This document shows positions 41,331-50,430 of a DNA stretch of 50,430 bases, in pieces. Origin of the DNA: Anaerolineales bacterium HSG24 (GTDB lineage Bacteria > Chloroflexota > Anaerolineae > 4572-78 > J111). The stretch spans positions 1 to 50,430 of the forward strand of contig JAUCGB010000017.1 of the NCBI GenBank assembly GCA_030377895.1, read 5' to 3'. The position numbers and the translations under genes were made by a program. How positions within the stretch are numbered: position 1 is the first letter of the stretch; each line of letters starts with the position of its first letter. Under the pieces are notes generated by a model. It made no database searches, was not told the DNA's origin, and saw only the letters and a program-made list of their open reading frames with translations.

Positions 41331-41419
41331 GATAAACATTTTCAGCCGTTACCTTCCCGCAAGTTCTAAACTTGCGGGAAGGTTGGTCTTGAATTGAAAA
41401 CCATTATCTGAAAGACTCT
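41331..41419. repeat. Dispersed repeat, family C (right of mreD, left of metK)
   Basis: GATAAACATTTTCAGCCGTT, the 14-base stem CCTTCCCGCAAGTT/AACTTGCGGGAAGG, and CATTATCTGAAAGACTCTA are nearly identical to 42812-42896 on the other side of metK and in the same orientation. Confidence 0.85.
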
Positions 41420-41426
41420 AAAACAA

Positions 41427-41466
41427 AAACGCCCCTAATAGATGTTATCATGAATTAGGGGCGTTT
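41427..41466. terminator. Bidirectional terminator between mreD and metK
   Basis: A perfect 13-base stem AAACGCCCCTAAT/ATTAGGGGCGTTT with a 14-base loop lies between the convergent mreD and metK genes. Confidence 0.85.
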
Positions 41467-41487
41467 GGTTTAGCTACCTTGATTCTT

Positions 41488-41520
41488 AGACTCTAAAGGT
41501 TTTAAAAGCCTTTAGAGTCT
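41488..41520 (-). terminator. Hairpin directly after metK
   Basis: AGACTCTAAAGG/CCTTTAGAGTCT, 12 base pairs with a nine-base loop, lies 18 bases after the metK stop. The loop is AT-rich; it is probably a terminator or a processed 3' end. Confidence 0.6.
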
Positions 41521-41537
41521 GTTGTTTGTCGCAGAAT

Positions 41538-42743
41538 TTACAACCCCGCGGCCTTGCGTAACAGCTCGGCTTTGTCGGTTTTCTCCCACGGTAGGTCAAT
41601 ATCGGTTCGGCCAAAGTGACCATAAGCGGCAGTTTGGCGATAGATGGGACGTAGCAGGTCGAGGTCGCGAATAATCGCGGCTGGACGGAGGTCGAAATGT
41701 TCGTTAACAAGCTCAATGATTTTCTCATCGCTGACATGGCCGGTGCCAAAGGTTTCGACATTGAGGGAAACTGGTCGAGCCACTCCAATGGCGTAGCTGA
41801 CTTGGAACTCAATTCGGTCAGCCAAACCCGCGGCTACGATATTTTTGGCAATGTAACGGGTCATGTAAGCGGCAGAGCGGTCAACTTTTGAGGGGTCTTT
41901 ACCAGAGAACGCGCCCCCACCATGACGAGCCACGCCACCGTAGGTATCAACAATGATTTTACGTCCGGTCAAGCCCGCGTCACCCATCGGGCCACCTGTC
42001 ACAAAACGCCCCGTCGGGTTGACATAGATTTTCGTGTTATCGTCAATCATGGTACTCGGCACAACGGGATGGATAATTTCTTCTATCACATTAGCTCGAA
42101 TCCGGTCTTGAGTGACTTCAGGACCATGTTGGGTGGAGATGACAATCGCATCGACACGTTTTGGTTTGCCATACTCATACTCAATCGTCACTTGACTTTT
42201 AGAATCAGGGCGAAGATAGGTAATCGTCCCATTTTTGCGAACCTCGCTGGTTTTGCGAGTTAGCTGATGGGCTAACGAAATACTCAAAGGCATCAACTCG
42301 TCGGTTTCGTTACAGGCAAACCCAATCATCATCCCTTGATCGCCCGCCCCAGTATCGAGATCATCTTGCATCTCACCAGTTTTGGCTTCGAGGGCTTTGT
42401 CCACGCCCATAGCGATATCGGCAGACTGCTCTTTAATGGAGGAGATTACACCACAGGTTTCATGGTCAAACCCGTATTTGGCTCGGGTGTACCCAATATC
42501 TTTAACCGTATCGCGGACGATTTTATCAATATCGACATAGGCGCTGGTGGTGATTTCGCCCATTACACAGACTAAGCCGGTGGTGATAGCGGTTTCACAT
42601 GCGACCCGAGCTTTCGGATCATGTGTAAAAATCGCATCCAATACGGCATCGCTGATTTGGTCACACATTTTATCAGGGTGACCTTCACTTACAGATTCAC
42701 TGGTGAAAAAGAGTTGCGGAGAACTCATAAATGTAGTTGTCAT
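41538..42743 (-). CDS. metK: S-adenosylmethionine synthetase
   Basis: The protein has 401 residues. It makes SAM from methionine and ATP. It shows [25 protein letters not shown] (His and Asp of the ATP site), [42 protein letters not shown] and the P-loop-like [19 protein letters not shown], all conserved. The C-terminal [19 protein letters not shown] is normal. GGAAG precedes the first ATG, and an internal ATG at codon 6 is an alternative. It is flanked by two copies of repeat family C and lies near ahcY and mtnA. Confidence 0.97.
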   Translation of the reverse strand: MTTTFMSSPQLFFTSESVSEGHPDKMCDQISDAVLDAIFTHDPKARVACETAITTGLVCVMGEITTSAYVDIDKIVRDTVKDIGYTRAKYGFDHETCGVISSIKEQSADIAMGVDKALEAKTGEMQDDLDTGAGDQGMMIGFACNETDELMPLSISLAHQLTRKTSEVRKNGTITYLRPDSKSQVTIEYEYGKPKRVDAIVISTQHGPEVTQDRIRANVIEEIIHPVVPSTMIDDNTKIYVNPTGRFVTGGPMGDAGLTGRKIIVDTYGGVARHGGGAFSGKDPSKVDRSAAYMTRYIAKNIVAAGLADRIEFQVSYAIGVARPVSLNVETFGTGHVSDEKIIELVNEHFDLRPAAIIRDLDLLRPIYRQTAAYGHFGRTDIDLPWEKTDKAELLRKAAGL

Positions 42744-42775
42744 TTTGTTGTACTTCCTTATCTATTTGAAAATTA

Positions 42776-42804
42776 AAATTATCAATCTGATGTTATCTTG
42801 ACAA
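42776..42804 (-). promoter_or_regulatory. Possible promoter of metK
   Basis: On the minus strand TTGTCA (42799-42804) and TAATTT (42776-42781) are 17 bases apart, about 33 bases upstream of the metK ATG. No SAM riboswitch (S-box or similar) is visible in the short leader. Confidence 0.35.
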
Positions 42805-42811
42805 TGTTATA

Positions 42812-42896
42812 GAGAAACATTTTCAGTCGTCACCTTCCCGCAAGTTTTGAACTTGCGGGAAGGTTGGTTTTGAAAATCATTATCTGAAAGACTGTA
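42812..42896. repeat. Dispersed repeat, family C (upstream of metK)
   Basis: GAGAAACATTTTCAGTCGTC, the CCTTCCCGCAAGTT stem and CATTATCTGAAAGACTGTA are the partner copy of 41331-41419. The two copies are direct repeats separated by about 1.4 kb and enclose metK. Confidence 0.85.
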
Positions 42897-42947
42897 TAAT
42901 CGGCAATTTTTGAGATATTTTCAATAACTCAATGTTACGAACGGTAT

Positions 42948-43256
42948 TTAGTTTCCAGCCGCAATTGCCAGGGCAATGAATAAGAAATATAGTAGGATGA
43001 ACATGCCAATCAGGGCCACAAACAAAAAGGTCACGCCCAAACTTATCCAAGATAAAAGTTGGGTGCGTTGTGGGTCTGTCGCTTCATGTGCGGTCAATAA
43101 GCCAATTAAACCGAAAAATCCAGGAATACAGGGCATACAGTAGAAGCCAAATCCCATTGTTCCGCAGGAGAATAAGGTCATGGCCGCGGTTATCGCGCCA
43201 ATAATCGCCATTAAGTCAGTGTTGTTACCTTCAAATGTAATTGGTTTTTCGCTCAT
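42948..43256 (-). CDS. Small membrane protein with four hydrophobic segments
   Basis: The protein has 102 residues. Hydrophobic segments lie at about 14-30, 34-52 and 67-100. A short motif, HEATDPQRTQ, sits in the central loop. It resembles small DUF4190-like membrane proteins, but I do not recognise the family with confidence. It lies between metK and ahcY in the same direction, separated from both by repeats, so co-transcription is doubtful. Confidence 0.7.
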   Translation of the reverse strand: MSEKPITFEGNNTDLMAIIGAITAAMTLFSCGTMGFGFYCMPCIPGFFGLIGLLTAHEATDPQRTQLLSWISLGVTFLFVALIGMFILLYFLFIALAIAAGN

Positions 43257-43271
43257 GAATTCATCCTATTA

Positions 43272-43389
43272 CGTTCAGAGGACTATCAACCTAAGCCGAG
43301 ACATGTAGCACATGCTTCAGCCTGTGCACAGTCTAAAGACTGTGCTACGATATTATCTGTCGCATGTTAAGTTGATAGCCCGTTCAGAG
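43272..43389. mobile_element. MITE-like element with 9-bp target duplication
   Basis: The 9-base sequence CGTTCAGAG occurs directly before (43272-43280) and after (43381-43389) a 100-base element. The element has terminal inverted repeats GACTATCAACCTAA (43281-43294) and, reading inward from the right, GGCTATCAACTTAA. Inside, GTAGCACA...TGTGCTAC and CACAGTC/GACTGTG form further palindromes. There is no reading frame. A 9-base duplication is typical of insertion by IS4-, IS5/IS903- or Tn10-like transposases, so this is a good candidate for a non-autonomous transposon. Confidence 0.75.
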
Positions 43390-43424
43390 TGACATGACCC
43401 AAACTCATATCCAAAGCCTCTAAT

Positions 43425-44708
<1,284 letters not shown>

Positions 44709-44770
44709 TTAAATTTACTTTGGTAATGCTGTTTGCAAATTTACTATTCGCGCATTTGCAAATTTGTCCA

Positions 44771-45748
44771 TCACAGTTTTGGCTTTTGAAAGGCCAAAAA
44801 ATCCTCTAGCTCTTCTGCATCACCATACACTTTTCGATAACGGTCAGCAAATTGCGGACGGCTGTAGCCATGGCGTTGGGTTCCATGTTGTTCTAGTACA
44901 TAAGTCGCCGCGATAGAGCCAAGACGACCACACACATCCCACGGGTAGCCCCGCATCATGCCAGTTATCACGCCTGAGCGGAAAGCATCGCCAACCCCCG
45001 TTGGGTCAGCGATTCGAGTTGGTTTAACTACCGGAATATCATACTCTTTATCGTTAGTCCGAATCAATGCCCCTTTTTCGCCTTGGGTGATAATTAGAGT
45101 CTCGACTCGTTCTTGAATCTGGGCATCATTAAGCTCAGTCTGCTTTTTGATCATCTCAAATTCATAATCGTTCACAATCAAAATTTTTGCCCCATCAATC
45201 CCATTTACTAGATTTTCCGGCGTTAAACGAGGAATCTGTTGACTGGGATCATAAATATAGGGAATCTTCAACTCTCGACATTCATCCACATATTTGACCA
45301 TCGCTGTCGGGTCGTTGGGTGAAATAATCGCCAAATCTATGACTTCGTACTCTTGATTATGAAAACTAATTCGATTTGCTTTGGACATCGCACCAGTATA
45401 AAAACTGGCAATCTGATTATTTTTCTTATCGGTACTAACAAAAAATGAGGCCGTAAAGTCGGTAGAGAGTTGTAATACTCCCTGCGTATCAACGCCTCGT
45501 TCTCGTAAACCGGCAATATATTCCGGTGCATCTTGCCCGACCGTCGCCATCAACAAACATGGTTGATCCAACAGGGCTAAACTATAGGCGATATTTCCAG
45601 CGTTACCACCTCGCTCTCGACGCATCGAATCGACCAAAAAGCTGACCGATAAAATCTCAATTTGATCCGGCAAAATATAATCGGCAAACTTGCCGGGGAA
45701 GGACATAATATAATCAAAGGCCATCGAGCCTGTTACTGCTACTGTCAT
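44771..45748 (-). CDS. PfkB-family kinase, probably adenosine kinase
   Basis: The protein has 325 residues. It has the ribokinase/PfkB fold: GSMAFDYIMSFPGKF, the RERGGNAGNIAYSLALL substrate motif, LIITQGEKGALI, and the catalytic IADPTGVGDAFRSGVITGMM with the general-base Asp in GVGDAF. The family includes bacterial adenosine kinases. Its place directly between mtnA and ahcY supports adenosine as substrate, since removing adenosine pulls the AhcY reaction forward. Ribose or another nucleoside cannot be excluded from sequence. Confidence 0.85.
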   Translation of the reverse strand: MTVAVTGSMAFDYIMSFPGKFADYILPDQIEILSVSFLVDSMRRERGGNAGNIAYSLALLDQPCLLMATVGQDAPEYIAGLRERGVDTQGVLQLSTDFTASFFVSTDKKNNQIASFYTGAMSKANRISFHNQEYEVIDLAIISPNDPTAMVKYVDECRELKIPYIYDPSQQIPRLTPENLVNGIDGAKILIVNDYEFEMIKKQTELNDAQIQERVETLIITQGEKGALIRTNDKEYDIPVVKPTRIADPTGVGDAFRSGVITGMMRGYPWDVCGRLGSIAATYVLEQHGTQRHGYSRPQFADRYRKVYGDAEELEDFLAFQKPKL

Positions 45749-45820
45749 AAGGTTGATAGTACACGGTAGACGGTTGATGGTAGCGATGAATATCTACAAC
45801 CCACTGTCTACAGCTACAGA

Positions 45821-46888
45821 TTAGTTGCTAATTTTTGCTTGTTCTGCTGTTACAACGTTACGTAAATTGACTTTAAAAGGTGGGTAAACTACGCTATGTT
45901 CAGTGACAATTCCAGTCACATATTTATGCGGAGTGACATCAAATGCCGGATTGCGTACCTTGGCCCCCTTTGGGGCAATGGGACGGCCAAATAAGGTTAG
46001 CTCAGTGATTTCAGTCCCATCTCGCTCCTCAATCGGAATATCGTCTCCGGTAGAAAGCGATAAATCGACGGTGGAGGTCGGTACGACAGGGAAAAAAGGA
46101 ATCCCATTTTCGCGAGCGACCACGCCAAGTTTGTAAGTACCGATTTTGTTCGCCACATCACCATTGGCCGCAGTTCGGTCGGAGCCGACAAAAACGATGT
46201 TGACTTGTCCAGTTCGCATAAAGTGACCGGCGGCATTATCGACGATGATGCTGTAGGGAATATTGTACTGTTCACATTCCCATGCCGACAGACGCGCCCC
46301 TTGTAGCCGAGGGCGAGTTTCATCTAACAGAACATGAATATTTTTGCCCTGTTGATTAGCCATACGGATGACTCCGAGTGCAGTTCCCCAATCAACCGTC
46401 GCCAACGAGCCAGTGTTACAATGGTGCAAAATCGTGTCCCCATCGTTGACCAAGGCCGCCCCGTTACAGGCCAAACGCTGGTTGATTTCAACATCCTCAT
46501 CGGCTAACCGTTGCGCTTCGGCCAGTACCTCTGTCCGTATGGAGGCAATATTATCGTATGCTTCATTACGAACTACCGCCATGATTCGCTCTAAAGCCCA
46601 AAAAAGATTAACCGCAGTGGGACGAGTTGCCTGTAAATTTTTTGCCGCGTCTGCCATATCTTGGCGAAATGCAAGCAGGTCGTGAGTTTTGCTCTGTTGT
46701 GCCGCCAAAGCTATACCATAAGCCGCCGCCGCGCCGATAGCCGGGGCACCGCGCACATACATCTCCCGAATGGCGGTCGCAACCTCCTGATAGCTCGTTA
46801 GCTCAACTCGCTCAAACACACTGGGTAATTGTCGTTGGTCAATCATATTGACCAATTGTTTGTTATAATCCCAATTTACACTTCGCAT
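45821..46888 (-). CDS. mtnA: Methylthioribose-1-phosphate isomerase (second paralogue)
   Basis: The protein has 355 residues from the ATG at 46888 (MRSVNWDYNKQ); the upstream ATG at 46978 would start inside a terminator. It converts 5-methylthioribose 1-phosphate to methylthioribulose 1-phosphate in methionine salvage. It has MYVRGAPAIGAAAAYG, the catalytic Cys157 in LHHCNTGSLATVDWGTA, DETRPRLQGARLSAWE and Asp237 in VGSDRTAANGDVANKIGTY. This copy is closer to the classical MtnA consensus than the one at 27110-28225, and its neighbours (ahcY, adenosine-kinase-like) fit methionine salvage. Other mtn genes are not in the window. Confidence 0.94.
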   Translation of the reverse strand: MRSVNWDYNKQLVNMIDQRQLPSVFERVELTSYQEVATAIREMYVRGAPAIGAAAAYGIALAAQQSKTHDLLAFRQDMADAAKNLQATRPTAVNLFWALERIMAVVRNEAYDNIASIRTEVLAEAQRLADEDVEINQRLACNGAALVNDGDTILHHCNTGSLATVDWGTALGVIRMANQQGKNIHVLLDETRPRLQGARLSAWECEQYNIPYSIIVDNAAGHFMRTGQVNIVFVGSDRTAANGDVANKIGTYKLGVVARENGIPFFPVVPTSTVDLSLSTGDDIPIEERDGTEITELTLFGRPIAPKGAKVRNPAFDVTPHKYVTGIVTEHSVVYPPFKVNLRNVVTAEQAKISN

Positions 46889-46924
46889 AATTTTCGCTTT
46901 GATAGTTGACAAATATAGCGCAAC

Positions 46925-46953
46925 AAAAAAAATCTCCGCCGATAAGGGCGGAG
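46925..46953 (-). terminator. Rho-independent terminator of the sensor kinase gene
   Basis: On the minus strand CTCCGCC, a six-base loop, GGCGGAG and then ATTTTTTTT form a canonical terminator 115 bases after the kinase stop and just before mtnA. Confidence 0.9.
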
Positions 46954-47067
46954 TTAAAACAGTCACAGATGATAACATAAATATAAAAAATTGTCAAAAC
47001 GAAATTGGCTCTACGTGGATGCGTGGGGTAACAGGCTGTGACCTGCGTCTCTAGTACGAAAACCGTT

Positions 47068-48867
47068 TCATTCCAATTGGCCGATTTTTTTGAGCTTATC
47101 AACCCGATTATTAACCAATTCCTCTAATTCGGAGGGCAAGAATGGTTTCGATAACCAAGGTACCCCGGATTGCTCCAGAAAATATTTGGTTTTTAGGTCA
47201 CTAGCGTTGCCAGTGATAAACATGAAGGTTTCGGCCAATTTGGGATATTTGTGGGTGATGGTTTTATAGAACTCTATTCCAGAAATATCGGGCATAACAA
47301 TGTCACAAATTACTAAATCGTAATCATTTTCAGTCAGTTTTTGCAAAGCTATTTGACCATCCTTCGCTTGATCAATCAGATGTCCCATCGGGCTTAACAC
47401 TCGTTGGAGTAACTCTAAGACCGCCGTTTCATCATCAATTGTCAAAATATCTAATTTTTGATTGTTTATTTTGCTTACTTCATGAGAGTGGTTGGTCTCC
47501 TGAGTGATTGTGGAATTATTTGCGACGGGGAGTTGAATATAGAATATAGCTCCCCCGTTGGTTTGATTTTCAGCCCAAATACGCCCTTTATGCTCGCGGA
47601 TGATTCCAAAACAGATTGATAGCCCTAGTCCAGTACCATGCCCCATCTTTTTAGTACTAAAAAATGGTTCAAACACTTGGTGAATGGCATGTTCAGGTAT
47701 ACCGGGCCCGTTATCGGCTATAGTTAAAATAACCGACTTCTCTTTAACTGCTGAGGTAATTTTTATCCGTCGTGAGGCTTCGTGTGTGGCGAGAGCTTGA
47801 CAGGCATTGGTTAAAAGGTTGATAAATACCTGCTCAAGTTGATGCGTATCGCCCATAATCAGGGGTAAATCAAAATCAATCTGAGATGTAACCTGAATAT
47901 CATGTCTTTGTATAGTCGGCCTAAGTTGAGAAACTGCGGATAAAATGATGTCATTAATGTTAGTTGGGAAGGCATTAAGTTTGACTTTTTGAGCGAAGGT
48001 TAATAAATCCTTAACGATGAATCTGGCTCGTTGAGCATGTCGGAAAATAGTATCTAAATCGGCTTGATATTCAGAAGGAAAACCGCTTTCTTTTAATAGA
48101 CTGGCATATCCGATGACTGTAGTCAGTGGATTGTTCAGTTCATGGGCCACTCCAGCGACTAGCTTACCAATGGCCGACAATTTTTCGGTCTGCTGTAGTT
48201 CTTGCTCTAAGGCACGTCGGTGAGTAACATCTCTAGCGATGCAGTGAATACTAGTTGAACCACCTTTTTTCCGCTGAGTTCTAATCATGGCCTCCAACAA
48301 AATTTCCTGATGCAGTTTGCCGCGTACTGTAATTTCAAACATATTCGGCTTATGTGGCGCGTTCATCAGAGTTTTGATAATCTTGTAGAGGGACGGGTTT
48401 TGGGTGGAAGGGATAAAACGGATTAAAGGCTGGTCTAAGATTTCATCGAAACTGTAACCTGTGGCATTCAACGCCCCCTTATTGGCGTTAGTGATATTAA
48501 AATTGCTGTCGAGGGTGATGATAAAATCGCTGGCATTATCAAATAAATCGCGATAGTTTACTTCAGCAGTGCGAATTCCATCAAATAAACGGGCATTTTG
48601 CAGGGCTATGGCGGCTTGGTTCGCGAATAGAAGCAGTGTCTGCTCATCGTAGGCTGTAAAGACACTGGGCGCGAAAAAACTATCAATACTTAGTAGCCCT
48701 AAGATTTCATCACCTACTTGGAGTCTCGCTTGAATAGTGCATTGTATTTTGTGTAAGCCGATATTCTGAAACGCATCAAATCCATTTTGAATATTTTTCT
48801 GAGAAACTTTAGTCAGTTCCTTGGTTGTGAGACGGCGAACTTGTTGAGGGGGGGGGCCACTCTTTAA
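47068..48867 (-). CDS. Sensor histidine kinase with C-terminal receiver, downstream part of a frameshifted gene
   Basis: The open frame from 48867 has no usable start codon until a TTG inside the PAS domain (48471), so it is best read as the continuation of the GAF gene upstream. In order it contains the rest of a GAF domain (GLLSIDSFFAPSVFTAYDEQ, LFANQAAIALQNARLF) and a PAS domain (YRDLFDNASDFIITLDSNF). The HisKA domain follows with GVAHELNNPLTTVIGYASLL, then an ATPase domain (LLTNACQAL, DNGPGIP, GHGTGLGLSI). A receiver domain ends it, with Asp in DLVICDIVMPD and Lys in WLSKPF. It autophosphorylates the His and probably passes phosphate to its own receiver. Output is unknown. Confidence 0.88.
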   Translation of the reverse strand, partial: LKSGPPPQQVRRLTTKELTKVSQKNIQNGFDAFQNIGLHKIQCTIQARLQVGDEILGLLSIDSFFAPSVFTAYDEQTLLLFANQAAIALQNARLFDGIRTAEVNYRDLFDNASDFIITLDSNFNITNANKGALNATGYSFDEILDQPLIRFIPSTQNPSLYKIIKTLMNAPHKPNMFEITVRGKLHQEILLEAMIRTQRKKGGSTSIHCIARDVTHRRALEQELQQTEKLSAIGKLVAGVAHELNNPLTTVIGYASLLKESGFPSEYQADLDTIFRHAQRARFIVKDLLTFAQKVKLNAFPTNINDIILSAVSQLRPTIQRHDIQVTSQIDFDLPLIMGDTHQLEQVFINLLTNACQALATHEASRRIKITSAVKEKSVILTIADNGPGIPEHAIHQVFEPFFSTKKMGHGTGLGLSICFGIIREHKGRIWAENQTNGGAIFYIQLPVANNSTITQETNHSHEVSKINNQKLDILTIDDETAVLELLQRVLSPMGHLIDQAKDGQIALQKLTENDYDLVICDIVMPDISGIEFYKTITHKYPKLAETFMFITGNASDLKTKYFLEQSGVPWLSKPFLPSELEELVNNRVDKLKKIGQLE

Positions 48868-50430
48868 TCATCCGCTCCCTAGAAAAGGTATAATGCTGGA
48901 GTTTTTTGAGATCAAGTCCTACTGCGGCGGCATAACCAAACACTTGACCCTGCGGGACAATTAGGCTACCGGCATCGGCATGAGGAATCACCTGAACCGC
49001 TCGCTCGATAATCCGTTGGAATAGGATATTGGGCTGAAGTTCCAAACTCAAATCGGCAAATATATCCATGAGTGCCTGTCGTTGTTGAGCCGACTGATGC
49101 TCGGCTTGAAACAATTTGGCATTTTTTAGGGCGATGGCTAGTTCCGCCGCGATGGCACTAAAAAGGTCTAACTCCCTTGTGGCGAAGGCGTTTAAGCGTG
49201 GGCTTTCAGCACTTAAAATTGCCACCACCTTTTTGTCTAATACTATTGGAACATACATAGCCGATTCTGTATCCGGGGCAAAACTATCGGTATTCGTCTC
49301 ATAAACATTGTTAATCAGTCTCGGTTTTTGGTACTGCATTACCAATTCGATAACGCTATTTTCTAGTGGAATCGGATCAGGGCCGATGGAATCGAAACCA
49401 ACTGTTGCTGGGTGCGCCCAAACATACGCATCATCATCATAAACAGGCAAAAAAATGGCTAATCGTTCTATCCCCAAAATACGATGTAATGCTTTTGTAG
49501 TATCATTTAATACCTCGTCGAAATCGAGTGTGGCCGCGGCAACCGTCATAATCTCTTGTAGAACCGTTGTTTCGGCCAGACGACGGGTGGTTTCATCATG
49601 GAGGCGAGCGTGTTCGATGGCCGCCGCAACTTGGGCAATAACTGTTTCAGCTAACCGCAGGTCATCTCTAGTGAACTGTCTGATTTTATGCGAGCTTCCG
49701 ACTTCGACCAAACCAACCACTTCGCCATGATAAGTTAGAGGAATCAGAAATAGTTCTTGTAATTTGAGTGTATTGAGCCATTTTAGACCGTTGGGTGGGC
49801 TATTTTTATTGCTCAGTTCTAACACACTAATACCTTTGTTTTCTAAGGCCCACACCAACGGCGAGAACATTAGCGAGCGCACCGTTTGGGCGCGTTCGGT
49901 GAGTTCTGGTTTTACGTATTTTTGTAGAATTCTCAGTTGATTTTTGGTTTTTTCCCACCGCGAGATGATACACATATCAGCCTTAAGGAGGTCAATCATT
50001 TGTTGGCTGACCATGGTCAACAGGGCTTCTAAGGCTCGGTCAGAGGGGACTTCGACCCGCGATTTGACCAATGAGTCTTGTTGTTGAGACCAATTGCGTG
50101 TCTCGGCTAGGAGATTCGCATTTTCAATCGCTAAGGCGGCATGGTCAGCAAAAATAGTCAATATCTTTAGCCCATCATCATTCAAGTGTGAATCGTCGAT
50201 ATTGATAAGTTCAATTACACCTATAATATGCTCTTCAACTCGTAGCGGCGCGCACATAATCGACCGTGTATGAAAACCAATCTGCTTATCAATATCAGCA
50301 TAAAATCGGTCGTCCTGTCGGACATCGGGTATAATTGCGGCCTGTTCATTTGAGATAACCCATCCGACAACGCCCGTCCCCACTGGCAAACTCAGGTTAC
50401 GTACATCATCAGCCCCCACCCCTACTGCCG
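48809..50430 (-). CDS. Multi-GAF sensor, upstream part of the frameshifted kinase gene (5' end outside window)
   Basis: This frame runs off the right edge; just upstream of GADDVRNLSLPVGTGVVGWV the codons still read AVGV, as in a GAF domain. It contains a first GAF (IIPDVRQDDRFY, FADHAALAIENANLLAE), a second GAF (about 50070-49580, AETVIAQVAAAIEHARLHDET), a third GAF (about 49560-49100, LSAESPRLNAFATRELDLFSAIAAELAIALKNAKLF) and the beginning of a fourth. It ends at a stop shortly after TGG and nine C. Removing one C joins it in frame to the histidine kinase part. GAF domains bind small ligands or chromophores; no bilin-binding Cys is obvious. Confidence 0.88.
   Translation of the reverse strand, partial: AVGVGADDVRNLSLPVGTGVVGWVISNEQAAIIPDVRQDDRFYADIDKQIGFHTRSIMCAPLRVEEHIIGVIELINIDDSHLNDDGLKILTIFADHAALAIENANLLAETRNWSQQQDSLVKSRVEVPSDRALEALLTMVSQQMIDLLKADMCIISRWEKTKNQLRILQKYVKPELTERAQTVRSLMFSPLVWALENKGISVLELSNKNSPPNGLKWLNTLKLQELFLIPLTYHGEVVGLVEVGSSHKIRQFTRDDLRLAETVIAQVAAAIEHARLHDETTRRLAETTVLQEIMTVAAATLDFDEVLNDTTKALHRILGIERLAIFLPVYDDDAYVWAHPATVGFDSIGPDPIPLENSVIELVMQYQKPRLINNVYETNTDSFAPDTESAMYVPIVLDKKVVAILSAESPRLNAFATRELDLFSAIAAELAIALKNAKLFQAEHQSAQQRQALMDIFADLSLELQPNILFQRIIERAVQVIPHADAGSLIVPQGQVFGYAAAVGLDLKKLQHYTFSRERMIKEWPPPSTSSPSHNQGTD

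Overview
The window looks like chromosomal DNA from a free-living, Gram-negative-type or monoderm bacterium of the Chloroflexota (Anaerolineae-like). This is inferred from gene content, not from a marker gene: a CHAT protease fused to WD40 repeats with a Pro/Thr-rich linker, a Uma2 nuclease, a XisH/XisI pair, a DUF4015 protein, a cyclase-AAA-TPR regulator, a BtpA-family protein, frequent TTG/GTG starts and many intergenic palindromes. Base composition is moderate (mid-40s % GC by eye). No rRNA, tRNA, CRISPR array, prophage or complete insertion sequence was seen.

Layout. 0.2-3.6 kb: a GNAT acetyltransferase, then on the minus strand an aromatic amino acid group (pheA, aroF) followed by a small HD hydrolase. 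pheA has lost its 5' end exactly where a 5'-truncated uppP begins on the other strand, a sharp breakpoint. 3.9-5.6 kb: a CBS/zinc-ribbon protein coupled to a membrane protein. 5.9-13.3 kb: an accessory region with a TumE-like toxin-antitoxin pair, Uma2, a 1389-residue CHAT-WD40 protein, a membrane-anchored toxin-tail-like protein with an Imm32-like partner, and xisH-xisI. 13.3-17.6 kb: GDPD, a SGNH protein, a remnant of a GH13 glycosidase, an aldo-keto reductase and YjbQ. 17.8-20.7 kb: the three-gene transhydrogenase operon pntAa-pntAb-pntB with a clear promoter and terminator. 21-25 kb: a membrane methyltransferase, a frameshifted GbsR-like regulator, a tandem RNase H with a dead second domain, a Phd/RelE toxin-antitoxin pair and BtpA. 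25.5-30.6 kb: a heptad-repeat coiled-coil protein with a nuclease-like tail, a candidate small RNA, an MtnA paralogue and a DUF4015 protein. 31-38.2 kb: a GT4 glycosyltransferase, adenylate cyclase-AAA-TPR overlapping tilS, and an OmpR-type regulator with a degenerate receiver. 38.5-41.2 kb: mreB-mreC-mreD. 41.5-46.9 kb: a SAM-cycle neighbourhood (metK, ahcY, adenosine-kinase-like PfkB protein, mtnA). 47-50.4 kb: a GAF-PAS-histidine kinase-receiver gene, frameshifted in a nine-G tract and running off the window.

How the genes work together. metK makes SAM; ahcY splits S-adenosylhomocysteine to adenosine and homocysteine; the PfkB kinase probably removes adenosine; MtnA returns methylthioribose 1-phosphate towards methionine. 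pheA and aroF belong to phenylalanine synthesis. MreBCD set cell shape. The 7.6-12.5 kb block may be a protease-triggered effector system (inference).

The intergenic DNA is rich in repeats. At least four dispersed palindromic families recur in the window, one of which carries a TTGCAC-type -35 box and may supply promoters. There is also one MITE-like element with a 9-bp target duplication, and several larger inverted-repeat elements.
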